Origin: Verticillium longisporum
Taxonomy: Eukaryota > Ascomycota > Sordariomycetes > Glomerellales > Plectosphaerellaceae
Assembly: GCA_019188255.1 (NCBI GenBank)
Contig: JAETXT010000007.1
Location: 434,001-498,000 of the forward strand
Direction of reading: 5' to 3'
Length of the DNA: 64,000 bases
The notes beneath the pieces were generated by a model. It did not search any database and was not told the origin of the DNA. It saw nothing but the letters and a program-made list of their open reading frames with translations. Position numbers and translations under genes: made by a program. This document shows positions 38,318 to 48,181 of the stretch, piece after piece. Each line of letters begins with the position of its first letter. The first letter of the stretch is position 1.

Positions 38318-38797
38318 GAACATGCTTCGACGAGCAGTTTTGAAGTGTCTCGAAAGTTTGACGGGTACATGGTTTGGTTACTAGCTATTTGTCGCTCGTT
38401 CGGGACCTTTCGCTGGGTGTTGCAAGCACTGAACGAAGCCTTTTATGTTTTTTCTTGATCTAGGGAAATGGAGAAATCCTACTAGGCGGTAAGAACTCTC
38501 GTGGTGAAAGTTAAACCTATTGTTGCCTGGGTACGTAGCTTGACGTGAAATGCGGATTTGGGTGCAAAGGACACTTGCCCACCGTTGCGAGATGGGCCTG
38601 TGTTGGCCAGGGAGACGCTGAGGCCGACCGGTGCCAAGTTTTCACTGAGATTGGGCTCACCACAACACCTTATTGCATCGGCCAAAGGAAAATAAACACA
38701 TAATGTTGCCGTAGCCCTGAATGCCTCAAGATGGACATGTGGCAAGAATCTGAATGAAAGTCGTGTTCTTCTGTAGCCGTTTCGAGTTGGAATGGGC

Positions 38798-38803
38798 AAA
38801 AAA
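38798..38803 (-). terminator. RNA polymerase III terminator of tRNA-Gly
   Basis: T6 on the minus strand, nine bases after the tRNA 3' end. Confidence 0.85.
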
Positions 38804-38812
38804 CTACTTGAG

Positions 38813-38883
38813 TGCGTGAACTGGGAATCGAACCCAGGGCTCCCCGATGGCAACGGAGAATTTTACCACTAAACCATTCACGC
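38813..38883 (-). tRNA. tRNA-Gly (anticodon GCC)
   Basis: 71 nt, intronless. Acceptor stem GCGTGAA/TTCACGC with discriminator A, A box TGGTTTAGTGG, anticodon stem CTCCG/CGGGG around loop TTGCCAT (anticodon GCC), and T arm with GGTTCGATTCC. All four arms pair. A run of six T follows on the transcribed strand. Confidence 0.97.
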
Positions 38884-39578
38884 TAAGGTTGAAAGCAATC
38901 TTATGCATGGTAAAGATATTGCTGAAATCAGAAGACATGACGCAGCAAGGCATCGTTCTCCAGCATCGACGTCGCACCCCAACATCAACCATCAAGTGGT
39001 CCGATCCAGTAGACGTGGGATGGTTCTTTCTTCCAGTGACACGCCTTTCAACTGCGAGCTTGCGCGCGTTACACTGCAGGCGCCAAACATGACAGCCACC
39101 GATCAATGCCTTTCTCCTCAGCTGTGATGAGGCTGGGGACGACGGGCGAAGTCAGCAACCCTGTCAAGGGCATGTCATGATGCAGCAGATGCAATCATAT
39201 AGACACTTGTAACACTTGGAAGGCCTGGACCTCGATTGTAGCGAGCGTGGCACCGTCTCATTGGAAGGGCACCTCGAAAGGCCAAAAAGGTCCTGGGTCG
39301 GTCCCAGGCTGGCGTATCTTGGCAGAGTTGGGCTGCTTCGTCTGCTGCTTCCCATAGTTGGTTGAGGCAGCCCGGTTGCCTTGTTGGGCGGTTCGCAAGG
39401 CAGAGCACGCCAACGAGTACATATGGCAGGCAACTTTCCCTCCGACCTCTTGTTGCAAGGCTGATTCGAAACTTCTCTTGTTTACAGGCGTGTTCCTGCC
39501 GTGGTCTGTCGTGGACCATCTCTTTCAAGACCTTGTCACCCGTCTATTACATCTGGTACGAACCGCTATCTGCAGCAA
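38884..39578. other. Intergenic region between tRNA-Gly and the ankyrin gene
   Basis: About 0.7 kb, with the tRNA upstream region on the left and the promoter of the ankyrin gene on the right. No gene is seen. Confidence 0.5.
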
Positions 39579-41898
39579 ATGGCTGAAATCATTGGGGTTG
39601 TCGCGAGTTCGTACGCCCTTGGGCAAGCTTTCGTGACTCTAAGAAAGCTTAAGGCGATCCCCGAAGTTCAACAAAATCTGGAGTCAATGATCGGAGAGGC
39701 AAGAACAAATCAATACCATTCGGCAACAATACTAGTTAACAACTCAATAGGCTGCAAGGCTCACCGAGTACGCCCATATCTGTGAGAGTCTACCACAGAG
39801 CGACCACATGGGTCGGTTGGGCCCCGAGTTAGAGCTCGCAAGGACCAAACTCAAAAACGTTGCCGACGGTCTGACAGCTCTCTGCGCCCGATGCTGTAGG
39901 GCTGACGGCGAGCGTTCCGCAAAGGCTAAGAAGCTGAAATGGCTATATCTCCAGAGTGACATGACTAAGATGCAGACGGAAGCCCACAGCGCCATGGACA
40001 TATTGCAGGGCTTTGTTGGCCTCTATAATGCCAGGTTGGTTTGCCTGCGTGGAGTTGCACACACCGCACCATCCTGACTTGTTACAGCCTAGCTATTGGT
40101 TTCAACCTAACCCTTAATCAATTGAATAAACGACACGAAGAAACGGCTTTGTTGCTGGCGCGTTTCATGACTGAGGGCACCTTGGCCAGTACGACTACTC
40201 TGCCGGAGCTCGGAGGAGATTCAAGCTTGCCCATCGATGAGACAACAGCTGTCACCAGTTCTGGACAGCCATTCGGCCCCGCAAAAGTGCGCCAAGCGAT
40301 CGAGCCGCCGGTCCGCACCTCGAATCAGCCGTCAGCATCGTGGTTGAGTACCTCGATAGTATCTCCGGGGCAAATGCCTGGATTTTGTCCCAGGCCCTGC
40401 AAATGCCGGTGCCACTACAAGGGCAAGGTATACTGGTCAGATTTGAGTCCATGGCAATTTGCAAGCCGAACCTTACCTACTAGCTCTGGCTCGCCATTCT
40501 CACGTCAGTCTAGATGCGATAACTCATCCTGCCAACAGCAGTCTCGGACCAATATCGAGTGGGTCATGCGTGTCCCAGCTTGGCTATTCAAATTCGCTCC
40601 CAGTTTCCAGACTTCTTGTGGCCCTCTACGCTTCGCGCTGCGTCCTGTAAGAGCGGGCATACCAACGAGGAAATTCGTTGTTGCTTGTTGGGATGGAGCA
40701 CCAGCTTTCTCAGCCTTGGTCAAAGCAGGGGAACATGTCTATTACCCTGATGACGAAACAACAGACGGACTTCCCCTAATTGAGGTGTGTTTTTACCACT
40801 GAGCCCGCCAGAGCGTGTGAGCATCTGCGCGTTTCGAGTAGCCGCGTATCTGACTCAGGTTCTTTATAGTTACTGGTGCAGCACATGTGTTCGCATCCTA
40901 CCGGATTCCACTTATGGTTGACCCTATGGAATGATCTTCTTCGCGCAAAGCCGCTGCCAAGGTAGGTGAGAGATTCCTGCAACAGGCGACTTTGGCAAGT
41001 TCGATGCCCTTGCCAGATCTCAACTTCATATGCTTACGAGTGTTCGCTTAGCCGTGTTGCTACGCTGGCTCGTCATAAGCTCAGTTCCAAATCAGGCAGG
41101 TCTGACAAAGCGCGCCACTTGTTGAATAGGGTCATTGAACTCTCGGACGATGATGTGTTGTCTGCTGGGACAGCTATCCACGAGGCCGCAAGAACAGGTG
41201 TCGGTATGCGCGAGGCCTTGTTGCGTGAAAAGCGTTATATTCATCACCTTGACGACTGCGGACAAACACCACTGCACCTTGCCGTAGCTCGCGGTCATGT
41301 CGACGCCCTGGACATGCTGCTGGAGGCCAAGGCAAACACCAATCTCGATAACGTTCAGGGGGAAACGCCTCTATCGCTGGCGATTACCCTGGGCTTGTCC
41401 AAGGTGTGCAGTATACTTGTCAAGGCTGGCTGTGATATAGACAAAGGTAAGTTGCCGGCGCTTTACAGAGCTATCATGAGTCACAAACCATCCGCGTTGG
41501 ATATCATGGACACTCTTTTACGGGCAGGGGCGAACCCCTGGCCCAAGATTCACGGTCTCAGTTCGGCGATGCATTTTCTTGTTGCACAAGATCCAAGCTA
41601 CGATGAGTTCATCGTGGAGAAGGCCATGCTGCTGTTACACTACGACGCCAGCCTGAAGTCGATATTCTCAGACCCGGATGGACGATCGATGGAACGCCTC
41701 AACTTCAATTCCGTCCCGCTGCTACGCTATCTGATCAACGAAGGTGGTACGCTCCGATCGCTGCCTGACGGAAAACCCTTGATACTAGGAGGGCTGGCTC
41801 TCAATGGGACTAGTATGGCCTGCGAGTTCTTCGAGACGTATGAGTCTATTCCTCGAGAAAATGTCTTCGGAGGCTATGGTTGGTGGGACGCACTATAG
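39579..41898 (+). CDS. NLR-like ankyrin-repeat protein, 679 aa, truncated at its 3' end by a stop and a MITE
   Basis: Exons 39579-39698, 39751-40034, 40088-40784, 40870-40961 and 41052-41898, all in phase. The first intron begins GC (GCAAGA) and ends AG with branch GTTAAC; the others are GT-AG. The N-terminus MAEIIGVVASSYALGQAF is the helical signal-like start found on fungal STAND/NLR and related ankyrin proteins. A Cys/His patch (CPRPCKCRCH, 235-244) and a domain with WSDLSPWQF follow, then ankyrin repeats at about 438-560 (GQTPLHLAVARGHVDALDML, GETPLSLAI). There is no NACHT or NB-ARC. The frame stops at TAG 41896-41898, inside the target duplication of the MITE at 41903. The same frame resumes beyond the MITE, so the ancestral protein was probably longer. 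Likely cytosolic and involved in recognition or incompatibility; this is inferred from the family. Confidence 0.8.
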
Positions 41899-41902
41899 GA
41901 CG

Positions 41903-42587
41903 CAGCGCTGCCGTCAATTCAATCCTATTAATTCAAATAGTTAAATAACTAATTAAATTATACCTATTTTACGATTTAAATAGTCAAATTACCCTATTCG
42001 AATTAATTAACTATTTAAATACTATTAAGTTATATATAAATCTCGGGATTTCTATATTCCGGTAGATTATATAACTAAAAAATAGAGTTATACGTTATTA
42101 TGGAATGGAATAGCCTGCCCTATAGCCCTGCCTTATAGCCGCCTATGGCCTGGCCTGTGGCCCGACCTATAGGCACGTGACCTGTCTATAGGCACGTGAC
42201 CTGTCTATAGGCACATGACCTTCTATAGGCACGTGACCTGTCTATAGGCACGTGACCTGCTTCTACTTACTTAAGCCTATATAGCCTACCTACCTAGATA
42301 GCTGAATTCATCTATCTTATACCTATAGAATAGCTATATAGCTTCTATTAAGTGTTCCTAGCGTAACGCCTGCCTGGTCCCCAAGATCTAACTCTAGACC
42401 TAGCCCCCTAGAGCCGTAGCCATTTCTGTGCGTATTATCTAAGGTAGTTAGCGATAGCTTTATTTACTGATTCAAACCGTATTAAATCCAGTTAATTAAT
42501 CTAAATAGTTAAATCTATAGTCCGAAATATATCAAATAGTCAATTCCACCCCTGATATTTGAATTGATTGAATTGATGGCAGCGCTG
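41903..42587. mobile_element. hAT-like MITE (685 bp) with perfect 8-bp target duplication, inserted in the ankyrin gene
   Basis: Ends are 22-bp inverted repeats with one mismatch, CAGCGCTGCC(G/A)TCAATTC..., and the target duplication ATAGGACG is present at 41895-41902 and again at 42588-42595. Terminal CAG...CTG with an 8-bp duplication is the pattern of hAT elements. No transposase is encoded, so it is non-autonomous. The interior is AT-rich at both sides, with a GC-richer centre holding five copies of a 19-bp unit (42167-42260) with a CACGTG core. Confidence 0.93.
42167..42260. repeat. Five tandem copies of a 19-bp unit inside the MITE
   Basis: Unit CTATAGGCACGTGACCTGT at 42167, 42186, 42205, 42223 and 42242. 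The third copy lacks one base and has CACATG instead of CACGTG. The palindromic CACGTG core is an E-box-like sequence. Confidence 0.92.
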
Positions 42588-42595
42588 ATAGGACG

Positions 42596-43394
42596 TATTC
42601 CTGTGCCGAATCCATTTGCCGAGGTTTCGGAGTATATTCGACCTGTGCGGCGTGACTTTTTGCGTTGATTTTACGAAAGTCTATGTGCGCATGAGGAACC
42701 ACGTCCTTGATGACGACATCAAGGTCTTACGCAGCATTCTCAAGTATTTGGAGTCGCCTGACCCGCACAGCACAGGGGAACAGCTATCGCATCTATTACA
42801 AGAGAAAGAAGCCTGGGGCAGACTCGACTTGGTCTCGACGTATGGGACCATCATGGTACAGCTGCGGGAGAAGATGTGGCAGGCCGCCATTGAGTCGATC
42901 GAAGAGCACATCGAAGTCTTGATGGATGAGATGATTTCATCGCCTTGGGAGCTCGAAAGTCAGTTCTGGGAGTTGTCTCAATATTTCCACCTTCTGAAAC
43001 CCGACGCCGGCAAACTTGAACGAGACGCGTACAACGAAGGAATGCAAGCAGAGGCTGAAGGAAGTACAAGCGCGAACTGGAAGACAGCGTTGAGGGGGCC
43101 ACGGACATCGACAGTGGGTGGGACGCTGTCAGTGAGGATGACGGCAATTTAGCAGACGGGTACAACGAAGAGATACGTATTCGAATTCGGAGAGTGCAAA
43201 GATATGCGGCATTGCAAAGGCGGCTTGCCTTGGATCAGGCGAAACTGCGGCGCAGCAATTGGCATGCAGCGCAGGCAGATCCACAGTCAGACGGCGGCTA
43301 CAGCTCGTCCGGCGAAAGCGAAGAGCGGGACGAAGAGGCCGAGTCTGTGTCGTATGAGAAAAGTGACCGAGAGGCCAGTGTCGATGCGATCTAG
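42596..43394 (+). pseudogene. Orphaned 3' coding part of the ankyrin gene
   Basis: Directly after the right target duplication the reading frame of the ankyrin gene continues (DVFLCRIHLPRF) through an open stretch of about 185 codons to about 43060. It then shifts by one base near 43062 into a second stretch (KYKRELEDSVEG...) that ends at TAG 43392-43394. The sequence is acidic and helical (LLQEKEAWGRLDLVSTYG, IEEHIEVLMDEM) and ends in a Ser/Glu-rich tail (SSSGESEERDEEAES). No known domain is recognised. It has no start of its own in a good context. The frame continuity across the insertion is the evidence that it was once joined to the upstream gene. Confidence 0.72.
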
Positions 43395-43554
43395 AGAACA
43401 GACCTGGTCGATGTTTGGCGTTTGCATGGCATCAACTGAGTTGACTGAGGGGAGCTGGGGGAGAAGGCACGACTCGACAAAAACGGAGCTGGTGGGGCAT
43501 CTGGAAAGGCGAAGGACAGACGAGGCAGGACCAGGACCAGGCGGAAACCCTGAC

Positions 43555-44185
43555 TACGGAAGACTGCAGGCCGAACTGGCTCAAAACCAAAAATGTGAAT
43601 ACATTGACCCTGGAGGGTCTTTCCTAGAATATATAAAAATTCATAATACTAGTCCATATTAGGGATAGCCTATATATATTAAGCGGGGCTAAGGAGCTCT
43701 AGCCAATTAGAGGCTATTAGTAAGCAGAATAGAATAGAATGGCCTACCCTATAGCCGTGCCTTGGGGCCACCTATGGGCGTGCCTTGGGGCCACCTGTGG
43801 CTATGCCTTGGGGCCACCTGTGGCTGTGCCTTGGGCCTATCTATTGCCGTGCCTTGCGCCTACCTATTGCTATGCCTTGGGGCTACCTATGAGCGTGCCT
43901 TAGGGGCTACCTATAGCTATAAGGGGTAGTAATAGATAGGCCCAAGGCATGGCTATAGATAGGCCCAAGGCACGCCTATAGGTGGCCCTAAGGCATAGCT
44001 ATAGTCCGAAGCTGTACGAAGCTGTCCGAAGCTTAGATAATCCCCTTAATAGCATTTTACAGGCTAATATTCATTACCCCCTTACTAGGATAGATCCATA
44101 TAAGGGTCTCAAAGAGGGGGTGGACCTAGTCATCGATTTTTTGGAATTTGGGGTTTTGAGCTAGTTCGGCCTGCAGTCTTCCGTA
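43555..44185. mobile_element. Second MITE (about 630 bp) with 33-bp inverted repeats and a 7- or 8-bp target duplication
   Basis: Left end TACGGAAGACTGCAGG... and right end ...CCTGCAGTCTTCCGTA form a 33-bp inverted repeat with one mismatch. CCCTGAC flanks both sides (43548-43554 and 44186-44192). If the last A is counted as flank, the duplication is ACCCTGAC (8 bp), as expected for hAT. It has no coding capacity. The centre holds about ten copies of a 23-bp unit in both orientations. It lies just 3' of the orphaned ankyrin-gene fragment. Confidence 0.88.
43756..44002. repeat. Array of about seven direct and three inverted 23-bp units
   Basis: Unit core GTGCCTTGGGGCCACCT repeated head to tail from 43756 to about 43917. 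At least three copies then lie in the opposite orientation (core AGGCCCAAGGCA) to about 44002. The two arms could fold into a long hairpin. Confidence 0.88.
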
Positions 44186-44192
44186 CCCTGAC

Positions 44193-45267
44193 CCCATCGC
44201 GCACCAATTGTCGGCGAAATATTGACTCTCCCTCCGTCTTCATCTCCATACGCCTTCATCTCCATCCGTCTTCATCGCCATGCGCCCATGCCGTCCATCC
44301 AAGCAACAAGCAAAGCAAATCCGTAGCTCGATCTGCGTCAACCCTCATCAACTCACCAACAAGCCATCCCAAACGATGACATGTGGGACACACAACGCGC
44401 CCCTGCAGACCAAGTGCGGAATGATGATCCCCCAGCTGCAGCTCGGGTGGGCAACCCCAGACTGACAGCTCGGCCAAGCTGCCCGCTGCAAGCCACGCCC
44501 ACCGCAAAGTCCTCAAGTCCCCAGACCCGGACACCGATTTCAGCACCATGCTCGCTTTCTTCGCCCGAATCCGTCCACACCCACCGGCCCACCAACGGCC
44601 AATAGCGCCGGCGACAGCACGATTCGGGACACGCCTGCCGCGCCTCTGGGCGTTCGTTGGGCGTATTCCGGGGAAAGCCCTGGCACCGCTGCCATGTGAT
44701 GATGCCACTGGCGCGACAGGTCTTTGCGGCGTCCCCGCGTGAACGGCATAACGCCGATGACCGATGGGCCATGCATCTCATCCACGCAGCGGACCGAGAC
44801 GAGTCAAGCCCCAATGGAAACGGTTCGAGCGTGCAATGGGGACGTGTTTGACGATGCGACGATGCCGTGCGATGCCGCGAAAGGAATCCACTTCATTACA
44901 CCCACCTGCACCTGGGGCCTTGAGTAGCGGCCCATCTTGCTCGCCAAGACATCCTCTTGCAGCTTGACGCGTCTTCTCGCGGGCCTGTGGGCGAACTGGA
45001 TCCATTCGGAAGCCTCGGCCTAGCTCTCGATCTATCGCCGCCATAGTCCTTGGACCGTAGATTAGAGCGAGCCAAGAGACGCCTTTGTGCAGGCTTTCCT
45101 ATTTTACGGTCCCCTCCCGCTTGCCACGATTTTTTTTCTCCCCCGCGACCCTCCCTACCCCACGACGACCCTCTTCGACGTACCTTGGCAATTGATTGAC
45201 GACGTACGACAGCGCCTTCGTCACCGTCCTTCTACGCCCAAGCCCGAGCTCCCCCACCAACGTCAAG
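44193..45267. other. Intergenic region and promoter of the CE5 esterase gene
   Basis: About 1.1 kb, GC-balanced, without a supported gene. CT-rich stretches just before 45268 fit a fungal 5' leader. Confidence 0.5.
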
Positions 45268-46240
45268 ATGAAGACCACCGCGCCTCTCGTGGCTCTCGCC
45301 GCCGCCTCGACGGCCGCTGCCCAGAACACCACCGTCAGCTGCTCCAAGGGCGTCCACCTGCTCGTGTCGCGCGGTTCCGCCGAGGACCCCGGCCCAGGCC
45401 GTCTCGGCCCCCTCGCCGACGACATCGTCGCCGCCATCCCCGGCTCGGCCATTGAGTCCATCGTCTACCCGGCCACCTTTGACGACTACGGCCTCTCCGT
45501 CGCCGACGGCGCCGAGGCCCTGACCGCCGCCCTCGACCGCTACTCCGGCGCCTGCCCCAACGGCAAGGTCGTCCTGCTCGGCTACTCCCAGGGCGCTCAT
45601 GTCACCCTCGACGCCCTCTGCGGCCGCGAGGAGAGCACCGGTGCCTTTGCCTTCAACGAGACAACCCCCATTCCCGAGAGCATCGTCGACAAGAGCGGTA
45701 TGTGCTTCTCGTGCCTAGGCAGACAATTGGACCTCAGCTAATCTTGCCCGCAAGTCATTGCCGTCATTCTCTACGGTGACCCAACCCACATGGCCAACGC
45801 CACCTGGAACAAGGGCAACAGCACCCGCGACGGCGTACGTCCCCCCTCCGTTCCTTTTTTTCCCCCTTCAAATGCATAAATAGCTAACCGCAGACCAGCT
45901 CTTTGGCCGCGACGACACGGCCGCCTGCGAGCCCTACGCCCCCAAGATTGCCTCGTGGTGCGACACGGGCGACGTCTACTGCGACCGCGGCAACAACACG
46001 GAGATCCACGGCGGCTACTTTGCCCTCTACGACGACGACGCCGTCGACTTTGTCGTCGACCGCTGGAACGCCACCCTCGAGGAGGAGGCCGAGGCCGCCG
46101 CCAGCGGCACCTCGGGGGCCCCCTCGCAGCCCACCGAGACGGGCGCCGCCGGCGGCAACAACGAGTCGGCGGCCGTCGGCGTCCGCGCGGGCTGGGGCGC
46201 GCTGGCTGTCGCGGCCATGGTCGGATACCTCGCTCTGTGA
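45268..46240 (+). CDS. CE5 (cutinase/acetylxylan esterase) family esterase, probably GPI-anchored, 283 aa
   Basis: Exons 45268-45697, 45755-45834 and 45899-46240. The second intron ends at GACCAG after branch CTAAC; an earlier CAG would break the frame. Signal peptide about residues 1-19 (MKTTAPLVALAAASTAAAQ). The nucleophile Ser107 lies in GYSQG, and the probable Asp195 (CDTGD) and His207 (EIHGG) complete the triad. Paired cysteines flank the Asp, as in the family. After residue 235 a Ser/Thr/Gly/Asn spacer leads to a short hydrophobic end (GWGALAVAAMVGYLAL), typical of a GPI-anchor signal. Expected at the wall or plasma membrane, cleaving ester bonds in cutin, suberin or acetylated xylan. 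It could also act on other esters; the substrate is not fixed by the sequence. Confidence 0.9.
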
Positions 46241-46753
46241 GGTGGGGGTAATCTAGAAGCGGGCATGATTTGTGTTTTAGCATAGCGAATTGACTGCATT
46301 CTTCATCGGCGTTACCTTTCTTCGTTCCTTCCCTTTCCTCCGTCATCCTGGCCTTTCTTATTTTGTCATCTTCTCCCACGTCACGATTGCTGCTTCGCCA
46401 TCACTCGTCTCGCTCGCCCAGCTCACTACATCAGGCCATTCACTCCACATGTCACACATCTACTGGTCATGAACCGCTCGATTGAACGACGGCAGACGGA
46501 CTGGGGGGGTATCATCGCAGCCGTCGGCCATCTAATTTCTGATAATTATGTACGAGATGGGAGAGAGTGGGCAGGGTGTTACGGGGTGGTGTGGTAAACA
46601 ACATGAACACGCATGCGCGCGCGCAGCCGCACGTACACAATTCCGTCCTCAGAGGCGGGGACAACTACTACGCCGCCCGCCCCCGTCCGCTGCCGTCAAC
46701 ATAGAAAAAAGTTATTTTCTTCTTTCAATCCTTGCTTCTGTACGCCTCAGCGA
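46241..46753. other. Convergent 3' region
   Basis: Between the 3' ends of the CE5 esterase (plus) and the repeat-rich wall protein (minus). Nothing else is seen. Confidence 0.5.
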
Positions 46754-48181
46754 TCAGTTGCGCTTCATGAATCGCATCCGTTGCGCCGCGGGCACCAAGA
46801 TGGGCGTGGGCGTGGGCTCTGCGGCCGTTGTCGTCGCTGGCTCGTCGCGGGGCGGTGTCTCGGGCTCCGCGGGCTTTTCCGTCTCGACTGGTTTCTCAGG
46901 CTCGGCAGGCTTCTCAGGCTCAGCTGGCTTCTCAGGCTCCGTGGGCTTCGTGGGTTCCGCCGGCTTCTCGGGCTCCGCAGGCATGGGGTGCGCGGGGGAG
47001 CGGCGGGCTGCTCGGGCATGGGGTGCGCAGGAGGAGCGGCAGGTTGCTCGGGTGTGGGGTGCATCGGAGCAGGAGCGGTGCCGCGGGCGGGTTGGGGTGC
47101 ATCGGCAGGGGAGCCGGGTGCGCAGGTGGCATCGGGTGCGCAGGGGCGGGGCGGGGTGCGCCGCGGGTGGCGGCTGCAACGGTGCGGCGGCGCCCGGAGG
47201 GCACGCAGAAACAGTGTGAGGCGGAAGAGTGACAGTATGCGGCGGCGCAGTGACGTGGACTGTCTGCGGTGGTGCTGTGACATGGACCGTCTGAGGCGGC
47301 GCGGTCACGTGAACTGTTTGCGTGACATGCACTGGGACTTCGACTGGCTGGGTGTGGATTTGAGTGACAACGTGGGTGACGGGAACCTGAACGGGCACTT
47401 CCACGGGTTGCGTCTGGATCACCGTGACCGGCACAGACTCGACCTTGGTCTGAACATGCGTCTGTACCTGTGTGACGAGTCGGTCTTGCGTGGTTGTGAC
47501 CACATGGGTTAGGGGCGGCAGCGTTTGGGTGTGGACGAGGGTCTGGACATGCGTCTGGACCACCGTGACTGGCACGCTCTCAACCTTGGTCTGGACCACC
47601 GTGACGGGCACACTCTGGACGTGAGTTTGAACGACCGTGACAGGCACGCTCTGAACATGAGTCTGGACAACCGTGACGGGTACGCTCTTGACTTCAGTCT
47701 GCGTGTGGACGACGGTGACCGGAACGCTCTGGACTTGAGTGTGCACGACTGTCACCGGCACGCTGTGAATCGCTGTTTCGGTGTGAACCACCGTGACAGG
47801 CACACTTTGCACCTGTGTCTGGACGACCTGCTCGGTCTGTGTCACATGCACCGTCTCCTTGATAGTTGTCGGCACCGGGACGGTAACGTGTACCGGCACG
47901 CTAACATGTACCGTCTCGGTTACATGAACTGTCTCTGCCTTGCCGGGAACCGTGACGTGAACAGTCTCGGCGGCACCAGGCACTGTGACGTGCACTGTCT
48001 CCTTGATCGTTGTCGGAACGGGAACGTGTACTGTATGGACGAGCGTCTCGGTGACGGGTGCAGGGCACTGCTCGACGGGTGCCGGATGAGCGGGAGGGGC
48101 GGGAGCTGCTGCAGGCGGGTTGGCCTCGGCCAGGGAGGCCAGGGCCAGCCAGATGGCCGTCGTAGGCCGGGAGAACAGCAT
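46754..48181 (-). CDS. Repeat-rich secreted or wall protein (Val/Thr/Pro), about 475 aa
   Basis: Single open frame from ATG 48181. Signal peptide about 1-20 (MLFSRPTTAIWLALASLAEA), then a Pro/Ala linker and about 250 residues of Val/Thr-rich repeats. The main unit is VQSVPVTVVHTQ (12 aa, 36 bp) in tandem; related units are ETVHVTVP and QTVHVTAPP. The C-terminus is a charged EKPAEP repeat ending in a Thr/Pro tract. This fits a heavily O-glycosylated wall or adhesin-like protein, but no adhesin domain or clear GPI signal is seen. Between about 46990 and 47190 the frame in use is rich in Arg/Cys and unlike the rest, while Pro/His/Ala repeats continue in the other two frames, suggesting three compensating one-base losses. 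The true protein may therefore differ there. Confidence 0.72.
   Translation of the reverse strand: MLFSRPTTAIWLALASLAEANPPAAAPAPPAHPAPVEQCPAPVTETLVHTVHVPVPTTIKETVHVTVPGAAETVHVTVPGKAETVHVTETVHVSVPVHVTVPVPTTIKETVHVTQTEQVVQTQVQSVPVTVVHTETAIHSVPVTVVHTQVQSVPVTVVHTQTEVKSVPVTVVQTHVQSVPVTVVQTHVQSVPVTVVQTKVESVPVTVVQTHVQTLVHTQTLPPLTHVVTTTQDRLVTQVQTHVQTKVESVPVTVIQTQPVEVPVQVPVTHVVTQIHTQPVEVPVHVTQTVHVTAPPQTVHVTAPPQTVHVTAPPHTVTLPPHTVSACPPGAAAPLQPPPAAHPAPPLRTRCHLRTRLPCRCTPTRPRHRSCSDAPHTRATCRSSCAPHARAARRSPAHPMPAEPEKPAEPTKPTEPEKPAEPEKPAEPEKPVETEKPAEPETPPRDEPATTTAAEPTPTPILVPAAQRMRFMKRN

Noticed and set aside
46548..47219. Plus-strand Gly/Ser/Arg-rich frames over 46.5-47.5 kb
   Set aside because: Reverse reading of the Pro/Thr-rich repeats of the wall protein gene.
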